A stretch of DNA of 64,000 nucleotides, taken from Cerina sp048266425. GTDB lineage: Bacteria; Bacteroidota; Bacteroidia; Flavobacteriales; Flavobacteriaceae. Positions 18,309 to 27,636 of the stretch are shown piece after piece (positions within the stretch are counted from its first letter, which is position 1; the number at the start of each line of letters is the position of its first letter). The translations under genes and the position numbers were made by a program. Location of the stretch: positions 32,043 to 96,042 of the forward strand of contig JBLWZN010000009.1 in the NCBI GenBank assembly GCA_048266425.1, written 5' to 3'. The notes below the pieces were generated by a model. The model worked only from the letters and a program-made list of their open reading frames with translations. It was not told where the DNA came from and did no database searches.

Positions 18309-19457
18309 ATGGGAAAGGTTTATTTGGACAACGCTGCTACTACCCAGATTAGACAAGAAGTCATTGAAAAAATGCAGGACGCATTGACGCAATATTATGG
18401 AAATCCTTCCTCTGTCCACAGTTATGGGCGTACCTCGAAAACTGCCATTGAGAAAGCCAGAAAAACGATTGCCAAAACCTTGAATGCCCAGCCTTCCGAA
18501 ATAATTTTCACCTCCGGGGGTACCGAAGCCGATAATATGATAATTAGAAGTGCTATTCGGGATTTGGGGGTAAAAACAATGATTACCTCCAAGATAGAAC
18601 ACCATGCGGTGTTGCATACTGCCGAGGAAATGGTACATGAGTACGGTATTGCTCTCCATTTTGTGGATTTGGATGAATTTGGAGACCCCAGTCTATTACA
18701 TTTGGAAAAATTGTTGCAACAGGACGATTCCTTAAAGTTGGTCAGTTTAATGCATGTCAACAATGAGATCGGAAATATATTGGATATTGACACGGTTTGT
18801 CGATTGTGCAGTAAATACGGGGCTCTTTTACATTCGGATACCGTTCAATCCATCTGCCATTATCCCTGGGACCTTCAGAAAACACCGGTTAATTTTTTGA
18901 CGGCTGCTGCGCATAAGTTCCATGGTCCCAAAGGCGTCGGCTTTGCTTATATCAAAAAGAATACCGGGTTAAAGCCACTTATAGTCGGAGGGTCTCAAGA
19001 AAGGGGATTTAGGGCGGGGACCGAACCCTTACATGATATAATCGGGCTGGAGACCGCATTTACGGAGGCGTATAATAATTTGGAGGCAGAGCGATCCTAT
19101 GTGTCCGAACTGAAGCGATATTTTATCCAAAAAATAAAGCAGGCAATCCCTGAAGCCCAATTCAATGGTTTTTCTGGAGTTATGGATAAAAGCACTTATA
19201 CCTTGGTCAATGTGCGTTTGCCATTTAACGAGGAAAAATCGTTAATGCTCTTATTCCATCTCGATCTTAAGGGGATTGCATGTTCCAAAGGAAGCGCATG
19301 CCAGTCCGGAAGCGATATGGGTTCGCATGTATTGTCTGAAATTTTGCCCTCTGATGAACTAAGGAAACCTTCCTTGCGCTTCTCTTTTTCCAAATATAAC
19401 ACCAAGGAAGAATTGGATTATGTAGTTGGGGTACTGAAGGAATTTGCAGCGAACTAG
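18309..19457 (+). CDS. Cysteine desulfurase (NifS/IscS family)
   Basis: A 382-residue PLP enzyme that takes sulfur from cysteine for Fe-S clusters and tRNA thiolation. It has the N-terminal YLDNAATTQIRQEV, TSGGTEADNM, the PLP lysine in TAAAHKFHGPKGVGF (Lys203) and the catalytic Cys in CSKGSACQSGSDMGSH (Cys331). The short loop around Cys331 is ambiguous between the IscS and SufS classes; the overall pattern is NifS/IscS-like. No scaffold gene is adjacent, so the partner is not indicated. Confidence 0.93.
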   Translation: MGKVYLDNAATTQIRQEVIEKMQDALTQYYGNPSSVHSYGRTSKTAIEKARKTIAKTLNAQPSEIIFTSGGTEADNMIIRSAIRDLGVKTMITSKIEHHAVLHTAEEMVHEYGIALHFVDLDEFGDPSLLHLEKLLQQDDSLKLVSLMHVNNEIGNILDIDTVCRLCSKYGALLHSDTVQSICHYPWDLQKTPVNFLTAAAHKFHGPKGVGFAYIKKNTGLKPLIVGGSQERGFRAGTEPLHDIIGLETAFTEAYNNLEAERSYVSELKRYFIQKIKQAIPEAQFNGFSGVMDKSTYTLVNVRLPFNEEKSLMLLFHLDLKGIACSKGSACQSGSDMGSHVLSEILPSDELRKPSLRFSFSKYNTKEELDYVVGVLKEFAAN

Positions 19458-19554
19458 CGGAGTTTAAGGGGATTGAAAAAACCGGGTATTACAGGCTGAA
19501 AGGCGGATCATTTCCCACCTCTAATTTCGCATTTCCAACTTCCAACCTTGTATT

Positions 19555-20679
19555 TTACTGTCCCACATCCAGATCCTTCACACATCGAAAACCTAAATGT
19601 TCCTGTCCAGAATCGTAGGCGGACGCCATTCTGGCACTTGGGCGATAGTTGCTGCAATACTGTTCGCTGCATAAAAAAGAGCCACCCTTGATCACCCGTT
19701 TGGGCACATTTGGGTCGTTGGGATCATAACTTTGTTTGGGACCTGTAGGATTTATGCAGAGTCCACCGTTGGCAGCTAATTTGTTCCTCGCATTGGAGTC
19801 TGGCCGGTACCAATCCGAAGTCCATTCCCACACATTGCCAATCATGTCATACAGTCCATAGCCATTGGGCGGATAACTTTCTACCGGAGCGGACCCGATA
19901 AACCCATCGGCCGAACTATTGCCAGTTGGGAAGGATCCCTGAAAAAAATTGGCCAGGTATTTCCCTTGGGGAGTAAGTTCGTCGCCCCACGCAAAGGCAT
20001 GGTTCACCTGCCCGCCCCGGCTTGCATATTCCCATTCCGCCTCGGTCGGCAACCTTTTTCCGGCCCATTTGGCATACGCTTCCGCATCTTCAAAGGCGAT
20101 TTGGACTACGGGATAGTTGCCCTTTCCTTTTATGTCGCTCCCCGGACCATGGGGATGGCGCCAATCTGCACCTATTTTCCACGCCCACCATTGGGAGATG
20201 TCGTTCAAATTGGCCACATTGGGAATGGGATCAAATATTAATCCACCCGGCTGAAGAACGCTATCGGCAGGTTTAGGAGTTCCGGGAGGAACTTGAGATT
20301 TAATTTCTTCCCAATCTACGGGTCGCTCCGCTACTGTTTTATAACCGGTTTCTTTTACAAACTTTTCAAATTCGGCATTAGTGACCTCGGTTACATCGAT
20401 ATAAAAACTGGACAATTGTACCGAATAGGCCGGTCCTTCGGTTTGATGTGCATTGGGATCTTGACTGCCCATGGTGAATATTCCCCCAGGAATATGAACC
20501 ATACCTTCAGGGGCATTTCTGGAGCTTGGTACGACTAGGTTATTCATGGAATTATCCGTAATCCCCGCAAGTGTTCCGGTCTCTTTCCCGATTTCCATTT
20601 TTTGTTTGGACTGGGTATTGCAGGAGGATAAAGAGAACAAAACGATGACTATATATACTATGGGGTTCTTCATTGACAT
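19555..20679 (-). CDS. Exported formylglycine-generating-enzyme-like lipoprotein (SUMF1 domain)
   Basis: About 374 residues from the ATG at 20679. A clean lipobox (LSS-Cys20) marks it as a lipoprotein. The rest is an FGE-sulfatase domain: IPGGIFTMGSQDP, FYIDVTEVTNAEFEKFV, RLPTEAEWEYASRGG, YDMIGNVWEWTSDWY and RVIKGGSFLCSEQYC. The last motif keeps the Cys-x4-Cys pair that true FGEs use to oxidise sulfatase cysteine to formylglycine; many relatives have lost it. The protein may activate an exported sulfatase, though none is in the window, or may be a structural relative. A second ATG 6 bases downstream is possible. Confidence 0.85.
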   Translation of the reverse strand: MSMKNPIVYIVIVLFSLSSCNTQSKQKMEIGKETGTLAGITDNSMNNLVVPSSRNAPEGMVHIPGGIFTMGSQDPNAHQTEGPAYSVQLSSFYIDVTEVTNAEFEKFVKETGYKTVAERPVDWEEIKSQVPPGTPKPADSVLQPGGLIFDPIPNVANLNDISQWWAWKIGADWRHPHGPGSDIKGKGNYPVVQIAFEDAEAYAKWAGKRLPTEAEWEYASRGGQVNHAFAWGDELTPQGKYLANFFQGSFPTGNSSADGFIGSAPVESYPPNGYGLYDMIGNVWEWTSDWYRPDSNARNKLAANGGLCINPTGPKQSYDPNDPNVPKRVIKGGSFLCSEQYCSNYRPSARMASAYDSGQEHLGFRCVKDLDVGQ

Positions 20680-20923
20680 TGATATAAAAGTAATTCCAAA
20701 AATTTTGATGGATGCAAGATAAGGGATCATTATTAATTATCCCCTTCGTTTAACTTTGGAAACATAAATTTAGTAAATGGAATAAGTTTAAACCAGTTCT
20801 TAATTTGGTATCGCAAAACTTATCCAGGTTATGGGATTCTGACTTCACATCCGTATGCGGATGGAAAAATAGGAATAGGTTTAAAGTCCAGTAGGCGATG
20901 GCTGGGCGGTATTTTGCGCTTTA

Positions 20924-21862
20924 TCATTTCTTACCGTCGCTAGCTTCAACTTGGTAATATTGAACTCTTCGGGTAATATAGCTATTGTCCGGGGTAACGA
21001 TTTTTTTTATCCAATTGCCATTATTATCAAACTGATAAATATATTTTTTAACAGATTCGGTAGTTGGCGTTTTGGTCCTTAATTCGATCAACATCCCCGT
21101 ATTGTCATAAGTGTATACCAATGTCTCTTGGGAAACGAATTTATTGGCTGCTGGATCAAAGTTGAACTTTTCCTCGGACAGGAGTTTATTGTCGGGATCA
21201 TAGACCTTTTCACTCGCAGTGACCGCATTCCCTCCAAGAAATTCCTTGGTCAGTTCCACTCGATTTTCAGTGTTGTTTTTTCCTTTTTTAAGGGAAATTC
21301 TAATGGATTTTTGAATTACACCGTTCAAGGAATAGGTTTTTGTTGTTTCACCTTTAAACGTGGTATATTCTATTTCTGATTCATCGATACCTTCGTTGTC
21401 CACCTGCTTAATTTTTACAAGTCTGTTTATAGAATCGAATTCGTACTCATACCTGCCTAAAAACTCCTTGTTATATGAAAAAACGGTCTCGGAAACTTTT
21501 TTTCCGGCAGTGGTATCCATTGTATATATATGCACCAGGGAGGTGGATTTGTCCAAGGCGGCGTTTCTGTAATTTTCTACACGATATTCGGTGAGGTTAT
21601 CGTTTTTGTATTTATAGGAAGATATATCGGAATCGGAATCGTTGTATCGGGTAACGGACTTTGTCAATAGCCCATTGGGAGCAAAGTCGTATTCCTCCTT
21701 GCCGTAATCGGTGACCACCAGACATGTTTTTACATTGCCGTGCAGGTCAAAGTCGTTCAGCGTAAAGATCTTGATTTCTTGGGCGGATAAAACATCTGGA
21801 CCCAAAAGGGTAGTTATGCTGAAAAGAGAAAATATGAAAACAAAAGGGTAGTTTTTTTCCAT
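20924..21862 (-). CDS. Exported protein with RHS/YD-like strands
   Basis: About 312 residues from the ATG at 21862, which begins a normal signal peptide (MEKNYPFVFIFSLF... ending LSAQ). The mature part is made of repeating beta-strand pairs with patterns such as YDFAPNGLLTKSVTRYN, YEFDSINRLVKIKQVDNEG, YTYDNTGMLIELRTKTPT and YQFDNNGNWIKKIVTPD. These look like the YD/MORN-like repeats of bacterial wall-associated and RHS-type proteins, forming an extended beta sheet. There is no RHS core. It is probably periplasmic or on the surface; the function is unknown. Confidence 0.7.
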   Translation of the reverse strand: MEKNYPFVFIFSLFSITTLLGPDVLSAQEIKIFTLNDFDLHGNVKTCLVVTDYGKEEYDFAPNGLLTKSVTRYNDSDSDISSYKYKNDNLTEYRVENYRNAALDKSTSLVHIYTMDTTAGKKVSETVFSYNKEFLGRYEYEFDSINRLVKIKQVDNEGIDESEIEYTTFKGETTKTYSLNGVIQKSIRISLKKGKNNTENRVELTKEFLGGNAVTASEKVYDPDNKLLSEEKFNFDPAANKFVSQETLVYTYDNTGMLIELRTKTPTTESVKKYIYQFDNNGNWIKKIVTPDNSYITRRVQYYQVEASDGKK

Positions 21863-21937
21863 GCTCAAAATTACGCTATATTCCAACAACTTAAAAAATG
21901 GTTCGACCAAATGCTATATCCATGTCGAAAAACCATA

Positions 21938-21973
21938 AAAACCCGTCAGGTTTTTGGTAACCTGACGGGTTTC
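21938..21973 (-). terminator. Rho-independent terminator of dnaK
   Basis: The arms AAACCCGTCAGGTT and AACCTGACGGGTTT are perfectly complementary around a 6-base loop. Read on the minus strand the hairpin continues into a T-rich tract, placing it directly behind dnaK. Confidence 0.85.
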
Positions 21974-22035
21974 ACTTCATTTTATATCAAACTAAGGATG
22001 AAATATTGCCTTTACAGTCTAAAGACAGGCACTAA

Positions 22036-23955
22036 TTATTTCACTTCCTCGAAATCTACATCCTCAACATTATCGCTTTCCTTGGATTCCCCGCTAGATG
22101 ATGATGCAGTATCCTCTCCATTGGAGGAGGCTGCCCCACCTTGTTGGGCTTCGGCCTGTGCCTTGTACATTTCCTCGGAGGCCACCTTCCATGCTTCATT
22201 GATCTTGTCCAAAGCAGGCGTAATTACCGCCAAATCTTTGCTGAGATGGGCTTTTTTCAGTTCTTCCAAGGCTGCTTCGATCGGCTTTTTCTTGTCATCG
22301 GACAATTTATCACCGAATTCCTTCAATTGTTTTTCGGTCTGAAAAATCATACTATCCGCCTCGTTTAATTTCTCGGCGGTTTCCTTGGCTTGCTTATCAG
22401 CCTCTGCGTTGGCTTCGGCCTCTGCCTTCATTTTCTTGATTTCCTCTTCGGTAAGTCCGGAGGAAGCCTCGATTCGGATATCTTGGGATTTGTTTGTAGC
22501 CTTATCTGTCGCAGAAACCTTAATAATACCATTCGCATCGATATCAAAGGTAACTTCGATTTGAGGAGTTCCCCTTTGGGCAGGTGGAATACCATCCAAA
22601 TGGAACCGTCCTATTGTTTTGTTGTCCTTCGCCATCGGCCTTTCCCCTTGCAGCACATGAATTTCCACAGAAGGCTGATTGTCGGCTGCCGTAGAGAATA
22701 TCTGCGATTTTTTGGTAGGGATCGTGGTATTGGCCTCGATCAACTTGGTAAGCACCCCGCCCATGGTTTCGATACCCAAAGACAATGGGGTTACATCCAA
22801 CAACAGTACGTCCTTAACATCTCCAGAAAGTACCCCACCTTGGATAGCGGCACCCACGGCAACAACTTCGTCGGGATTTACACCTTTGGAAGGTTTCTTG
22901 CCAAAAAATTTCTCAACGGCCTCCTGTACTGCAGGTATCCTGGTAGAACCACCTACTAGAATGATCTCATCGATATCACTTTTTGTTAGTCCGGCCGATT
23001 TTAATGCGGACTCACAAGGTTTAATCGTTCTTTTTACCAAATCCTCGATCAATTGCTCAAATTTGGCCCGTGTTAGGGTACGCACCAAGTGCTTTGGTCC
23101 TGTTGCCGTAGCGGTAACGTAAGGTAGATTGATTTCTGTCTGGGAGGTAGAAGACAATTCTATCTTGGCCTTCTCAGCAGCTTCCCGTAAACGTTGCAAA
23201 GCCATTGGGTCATTGCGAAGGTCAATTTCTTCCTCTTTTTTGAATTCGTCTGCCAACCAGTCGATTATCTTGTGATCAACATCATCACCTCCCAAGTGGG
23301 TATCCCCTTCAGTGGAAAGTACCTCAAACACGCCATCACCCAGTTCCAAGATGGAAACGTCATGTGTTCCACCACCAAAATCAAAAACTACGATCTTTTG
23401 ATCTTTGTGCTTTTTGTCCAGGCCATAGGCCAACGAAGCGGCAGTAGGTTCATTGATGATACGCTCAACCGTAAGGCCCGCGATTTCACCGGCCTCTTTT
23501 GTAGCGTGACGCTGGGAATCGTTAAAATAAGCGGGAACCGTAATTACCGCACGGGTTACCGGCTGTCCCAAATAATCTTCCGCGGTCTTCTTCATTTTCT
23601 GCAAGATCATTGCAGATAGTTCTTGGGGAGAGTACATTCTACCATCAATATCTACCCTGGCGGTATCATTATCGCCTTTTACTACTTTATATGGAACTCT
23701 TTCCGCCTCATTCTTGGATTCGGAATATTTGTTGCCCATAAATCTTTTTATGGAGTATATGGTTTTATTTGGATTTGTAACTGCCTGTCTCTTGGCAGGG
23801 TCTCCGACCTTTATCTCACCTCCTTCAACAAAGGCAATAACGGATGGAGTAGTTCTTTTACCCTCGGCGTTCGGGATAACCACCGGCTCGTTACCTTCCA
23901 TAACCGAAACGCAAGAGTTGGTTGTTCCTAAATCTATTCCTATAATCTTACTCAT
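22036..23955 (-). CDS. dnaK: Molecular chaperone DnaK (Hsp70)
   Basis: A 639-residue Hsp70 of normal length. ATPase domain: GIDLGTTNSCVSVMEG at the N-terminus, VPAYFNDSQRHATKEAG, FDFGGGTHDVSIL and ILVGGSTRIPAVQ. The interdomain linker DVLLLDVTPLSLGIET leads to the substrate-binding domain and helical lid. The C-terminus ends in the acidic EDVDFEEVK typical of DnaK, used for co-chaperone contacts. dnaJ and grpE are not adjacent. The promoter region carries a sigma-54-like element and a palindrome (separate entry). Confidence 0.97.
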   Translation of the reverse strand: MSKIIGIDLGTTNSCVSVMEGNEPVVIPNAEGKRTTPSVIAFVEGGEIKVGDPAKRQAVTNPNKTIYSIKRFMGNKYSESKNEAERVPYKVVKGDNDTARVDIDGRMYSPQELSAMILQKMKKTAEDYLGQPVTRAVITVPAYFNDSQRHATKEAGEIAGLTVERIINEPTAASLAYGLDKKHKDQKIVVFDFGGGTHDVSILELGDGVFEVLSTEGDTHLGGDDVDHKIIDWLADEFKKEEEIDLRNDPMALQRLREAAEKAKIELSSTSQTEINLPYVTATATGPKHLVRTLTRAKFEQLIEDLVKRTIKPCESALKSAGLTKSDIDEIILVGGSTRIPAVQEAVEKFFGKKPSKGVNPDEVVAVGAAIQGGVLSGDVKDVLLLDVTPLSLGIETMGGVLTKLIEANTTIPTKKSQIFSTAADNQPSVEIHVLQGERPMAKDNKTIGRFHLDGIPPAQRGTPQIEVTFDIDANGIIKVSATDKATNKSQDIRIEASSGLTEEEIKKMKAEAEANAEADKQAKETAEKLNEADSMIFQTEKQLKEFGDKLSDDKKKPIEAALEELKKAHLSKDLAVITPALDKINEAWKVASEEMYKAQAEAQQGGAASSNGEDTASSSSGESKESDNVEDVDFEEVK

Positions 23956-24007
23956 ATCTTATTGCTTAAATATTAGTGTTTTAATTTTTTTAATCGGTAG
24001 GGAAATG

Positions 24008-24047
24008 ACAAACAATATGCCAAGTACAAAAAACTGACAGGATGTCA
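24008..24047 (-). promoter_or_regulatory. Sigma-54-like promoter with TGACA/TGTCA palindrome before dnaK
   Basis: On the minus strand, TTGGCATATTGTTTGTC (24007-24023) matches the sigma-54 layout TGGCAC-N5-TTGC with GG at -24, but has GT where GC is usual at -12. The predicted start is about 40 bases before the dnaK ATG. Immediately upstream, the 13-base palindrome TGACATCCTGTCA (24035-24047) is placed like a regulator site. Perfect symmetry and close spacing make this more than a composition effect. The role in heat-shock control is inferred. Confidence 0.6.
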
Positions 24048-24229
24048 TTTTAAAGTTCATACTTCGGCTACGCTCCGTATCCGAGTTGAGGCTTAAAAAG
24101 TTTATATGTTTATGGGTTTATATGTTAAAGGGTTTATACGATTATGAGGTTAGAAGGGTAGGAATTTGGTTCATCTGCGGTCAACTAGATCAAAAATCCA
24201 GAATTCGGAATCCTGAATTTAATAAATGG

Positions 24230-24237
24230 TATCTTTG
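24230..24237 (+). promoter_or_regulatory. Candidate -7 box (TATCTTTG) before sdaA
   Basis: TATCTTTG fits TAnnTTTG, 17 bases before the sdaA ATG. No good TTG lies 19-21 bases upstream, so only half the promoter is supported. Confidence 0.4.
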
Positions 24238-24254
24238 ATAAAAGGAAATGACAG

Positions 24255-25679
24255 ATGGAAAGCATCAGTATATTCGACATGTTGAAAATTGGGGTAGGGC
24301 CCTCGAGTTCCCATACCCTTGGACCCTGGCGGGCTGTAGAGCGATGGATTCGGGAATTGAAGGGGAGTGGGATGTTCCAGGATGTGGTTGGCGTAAAATT
24401 GAATCTTTACGGTTCCCTTTCCTTAACGGGAAAGGGACATGCGACCGACATTGCCCTGATGTTGGGTTTAATCGGTGCCGATCCCGAATATTTTCCAATA
24501 GATGATATTCAAAAAACCGTCTCGGGAATAAGGGATACCAAGTCCCTCTTGTTTAACGGGGAGGTTCTTCTTCCGTTTGATCCCGATTCCGATATAATCT
24601 TTAATAGAAAATTTTTGCCTTTCCATGCCAACGGGATGGTGTTTGAGGCATTACTGTCCTCTGGCAGGACGGTTAAGGAAACCTATTATTCCATCGGAGG
24701 GGGATTTGTTATAAAAAAGGAAAGGGTCAATTCCAAAAGGAATTTGAAAGTTTTCCATTCCTTTCCGTATCCAATAGAAAATGGAGCCGATCTTTTGGGT
24801 TATTGTCAGCAACAGGGCAGAAGCATTTCTGAGGTGGTACTGGAAAATGAACGCTCCCTCCGTGATGATGCCGAAATAGACCAACAATTGCACCGACTTT
24901 GGGACACTATGCTAGAAAGCATGTATTTGGGCTGTCATACCGAAGGCACCTTGCCTGGGGGGTTAAATGTCCATCGGCGCGCCTATGATATGCACAGCCA
25001 ATTAACCGGGGAAATTCCGTATGCAAATCCTATGGAATGGTTGGGGACCATCCGTAAAACAGAAGTGAAGTTTCGGCAGATCCTGAAATGGGTCAGTTGT
25101 TTTGCCCTAGGGGTAAATGAGGTAAACGCTTCTTTGGGACGGGTGGTAACTTCCCCCACCAATGGAAGTGCCGGTGTGGTCCCCGCGGTTTTAATGTACT
25201 ATATGGTCATTGAAAACCATGAGGCCAATTTTGAACACATCAAAAAATTTCTATTGGTGGCTGGCGAAATTGGCAGTATCTTTAAAAAAGGGGCAACAAT
25301 TTCTGCGGCCATGGGCGGGTGCCAGGCAGAGATCGGGGTCTCATCCGCTATGGCGGCCGGGGCGCTGACGGAATTGCTGGGAGGTACGCCGCAACAGGTG
25401 CTTATGGCAGCTGAGATTGCCATGGAACACCATTTGGGCCTTACCTGCGATCCCATAGGCGGATTGGTTCAGATACCCTGTATAGAACGCAATTCCATGG
25501 GTGCAATTAAGGCCATAAATGCGGCCGAACTAGCTTTGGATACCAACCCTGATAATGCCAAGATTTCGTTGGACAAAGTTGTGAATACCATGTGGGAAAC
25601 TGCCAAGGACATGAGTTCCAAATATAAGGAAACCTCAGAGGGCGGACTTGCCGTCGGGGTTTACCTGAGCGATTGTTGA
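24255..25679 (+). CDS. sdaA: L-serine ammonia-lyase (serine dehydratase)
   Basis: A 474-residue single-chain enzyme of the Fe-S type that converts L-serine to pyruvate and ammonia. The N-terminal beta domain begins SISIFDMLKIGVGPSSSHTL. The catalytic alpha domain has TSPTNGSAGVVPAVLMYYM and the three cluster-ligand cysteines, Cys356 (GGCQAEIG), Cys398 (GLTCDPIGG) and Cys409 (QIPCIERN), all in place. The enzyme is cytoplasmic and oxygen-sensitive by family knowledge. It diverges from dnaK across a 299-base spacer. Confidence 0.95.
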   Translation: MESISIFDMLKIGVGPSSSHTLGPWRAVERWIRELKGSGMFQDVVGVKLNLYGSLSLTGKGHATDIALMLGLIGADPEYFPIDDIQKTVSGIRDTKSLLFNGEVLLPFDPDSDIIFNRKFLPFHANGMVFEALLSSGRTVKETYYSIGGGFVIKKERVNSKRNLKVFHSFPYPIENGADLLGYCQQQGRSISEVVLENERSLRDDAEIDQQLHRLWDTMLESMYLGCHTEGTLPGGLNVHRRAYDMHSQLTGEIPYANPMEWLGTIRKTEVKFRQILKWVSCFALGVNEVNASLGRVVTSPTNGSAGVVPAVLMYYMVIENHEANFEHIKKFLLVAGEIGSIFKKGATISAAMGGCQAEIGVSSAMAAGALTELLGGTPQQVLMAAEIAMEHHLGLTCDPIGGLVQIPCIERNSMGAIKAINAAELALDTNPDNAKISLDKVVNTMWETAKDMSSKYKETSEGGLAVGVYLSDC

Positions 25680-25785
25680 GCCGGTAAGTACCAGCTCAAC
25701 TTGAAGTACCTGGGAAAAAGAATATAGAGAATAGAAAATAGACTGAAAAAGTTTATAAGTTTAAACCATAAACCATCAATCAAAC

Positions 25786-27636
25786 CTAGGGTGCGGCTTG
25801 CCAAATGTTGTTTTCCCATTCCACGTCGGCCATGAGCTGGGAAGGATCTATAACGATTGCCTTGATGTCACCTAGAGGTCTTTCAATTTTAAATTCATAG
25901 GTAGGGTAGGCCCAGGCCCAGTCTGGCAATACGGTTCTCTTTAAATTGTCATATGGATTTTCCTTCCCGCCGTACATCATCCGCAATGGTGCATAAAAGG
26001 TTTCCTGTGTATTGTCGTTGTATACTACCAACACATCTATCGGCATGGGCATTTGCCCAATGCGCTCCATGGTAACTTTAGTGCCATCCCCGTCAGCGGC
26101 TACTTCCTTGATGCCGTAGTCTATGGTATTGGTGGTTCGCGTCCAATCATTGAGATACCACTCCAATTCAACTCCTGATACTTTTTCGGCCGTCCGCATA
26201 ATATCATTCGGGGTAGGGTGCTTAAATTTAAAATCCTGATAAAATCGATGTAAGGTCTGCATCAACTTATCCTGTCCTATAACATAGCCCAATTGTGATA
26301 AAAAGATGGAACCTTTAACATAGGACTGTATTGAATACGTTCTGTTTTCGGAGTACCTGTCCCCATGGGTCGTCATGGGTTCCTCCTTCTGACTATGGAC
26401 CAAATTGATATAGGATTGATAGGTTCGCTCAAACGGATTATCGCTGGGGTTTTCGGCCATGCTATTTTTGGCCAACGTAGCGATAAAAGATGCAAAACCC
26501 TCGTCCATCCATGGGTGTTCGGACTCGTTCGAGGCCAGTAAGTGTTGAAACCAGGCATGGGCCATTTCGTGTGCTACGGTACCGTAAAGTCCGCCGTATT
26601 TGCTGCCGCCCGTAATCAAGGTGCACATGGCATATTCCATACCCCCATCACCGCCTTGGATAATGGAATACTGTTTCCACGGATAGGGACCTATATTTTT
26701 ATTAAAGAAATTTAGCAAATCCGCAGACGGTTGCTGTACTTTTTTCCAATTTGCGACCACCGTAGAATCCCCTTTGTAAAGAAAGTGTAGGGTAACCCCG
26801 CTTGGGGTCTCCAAAGAATCGTGAATATATTCGGGATCTGCCGCCCATGTAAAATCATGGACCATAGGTGCCTTAAAATGCCAGGTCCTGGTCTTGCCCT
26901 TTTGTTTTTTGACTTTGGTGCCCGGCGTTTCGTAACCAAAGCCAATTTCATCGGGATTCTGTAGGTAGCCTGTACCCCCCAAAATATAGTTCTTGTCAAT
27001 AGTGATCTTTACGTCAAAATCTCCCCAAACACCATGAAATTCCCGCCCAATATAAGGGTCTGCATGCCAACCTTCAAAATCGTATTCCGCCAATTTGGGA
27101 TACCATTGCGACATGGAAAGCGCTACCCCATCGGCATTGTTTCGGCCGCTACGACGTATCTGTACAGGTACCTGTCCATCAAATGCCATATCAAATGTTA
27201 CGGTCTGCCCGGGAAGGATAGGTTGATCCAGATCTACTTTTAGGATAGTGCCCAGCACTTTCGAGGTCACTGCTTTCCCGTCCTGTTTCAAATTTTTGAC
27301 CTTTAAATAACCGATCTCGGAAGGGGATAATTTGCTTATCCTATCCAATACCCTGGAATCGGGATCTGAAATGGTCCTGGAGCGTACATCCATTTCGCTT
27401 CCGGGTTGAAAGGCATTGGGAAACAAATGGTAAAAGACCGTTTGTAACGTGTCCGGTGAATTGTTGGTGTATTTTAAGGACTGGGTGCCGGTATATTGGT
27501 AGTTCTCCGTGTTCATGGAAACGTCCATATCATAGTCCACATGCTGTTGCCAATAACAACCACCTTGTTGGGCCGCTGCTGTTAATCCCCACAGCAACAT
27601 CAATAAACCAAAGGTAGGTCTAATTTTATTTTGCAT
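25786..27636 (-). CDS. Exported M1-family metallopeptidase
   Basis: 616 residues with a signal peptide (MQNKIRPTFGLLMLLWGLTAAAQ). The gluzincin motif HEMAH (residues 356-360) with the downstream zinc ligand in NESEHPWMDEGFA marks an M1 aminopeptidase-like enzyme. The substrate-binding GGMEYAMCTLI corresponds to the GxMEN motif with Tyr-Ala in place of Asn, which suggests an altered specificity seen in this exported Bacteroidota subgroup. An N-terminal beta domain precedes the catalytic domain. Its start overlaps the stop of the upstream S8 peptidase gene by 11 bases, so the two are one unit. Confidence 0.9.
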   Translation of the reverse strand: MQNKIRPTFGLLMLLWGLTAAAQQGGCYWQQHVDYDMDVSMNTENYQYTGTQSLKYTNNSPDTLQTVFYHLFPNAFQPGSEMDVRSRTISDPDSRVLDRISKLSPSEIGYLKVKNLKQDGKAVTSKVLGTILKVDLDQPILPGQTVTFDMAFDGQVPVQIRRSGRNNADGVALSMSQWYPKLAEYDFEGWHADPYIGREFHGVWGDFDVKITIDKNYILGGTGYLQNPDEIGFGYETPGTKVKKQKGKTRTWHFKAPMVHDFTWAADPEYIHDSLETPSGVTLHFLYKGDSTVVANWKKVQQPSADLLNFFNKNIGPYPWKQYSIIQGGDGGMEYAMCTLITGGSKYGGLYGTVAHEMAHAWFQHLLASNESEHPWMDEGFASFIATLAKNSMAENPSDNPFERTYQSYINLVHSQKEEPMTTHGDRYSENRTYSIQSYVKGSIFLSQLGYVIGQDKLMQTLHRFYQDFKFKHPTPNDIMRTAEKVSGVELEWYLNDWTRTTNTIDYGIKEVAADGDGTKVTMERIGQMPMPIDVLVVYNDNTQETFYAPLRMMYGGKENPYDNLKRTVLPDWAWAYPTYEFKIERPLGDIKAIVIDPSQLMADVEWENNIWQAAP

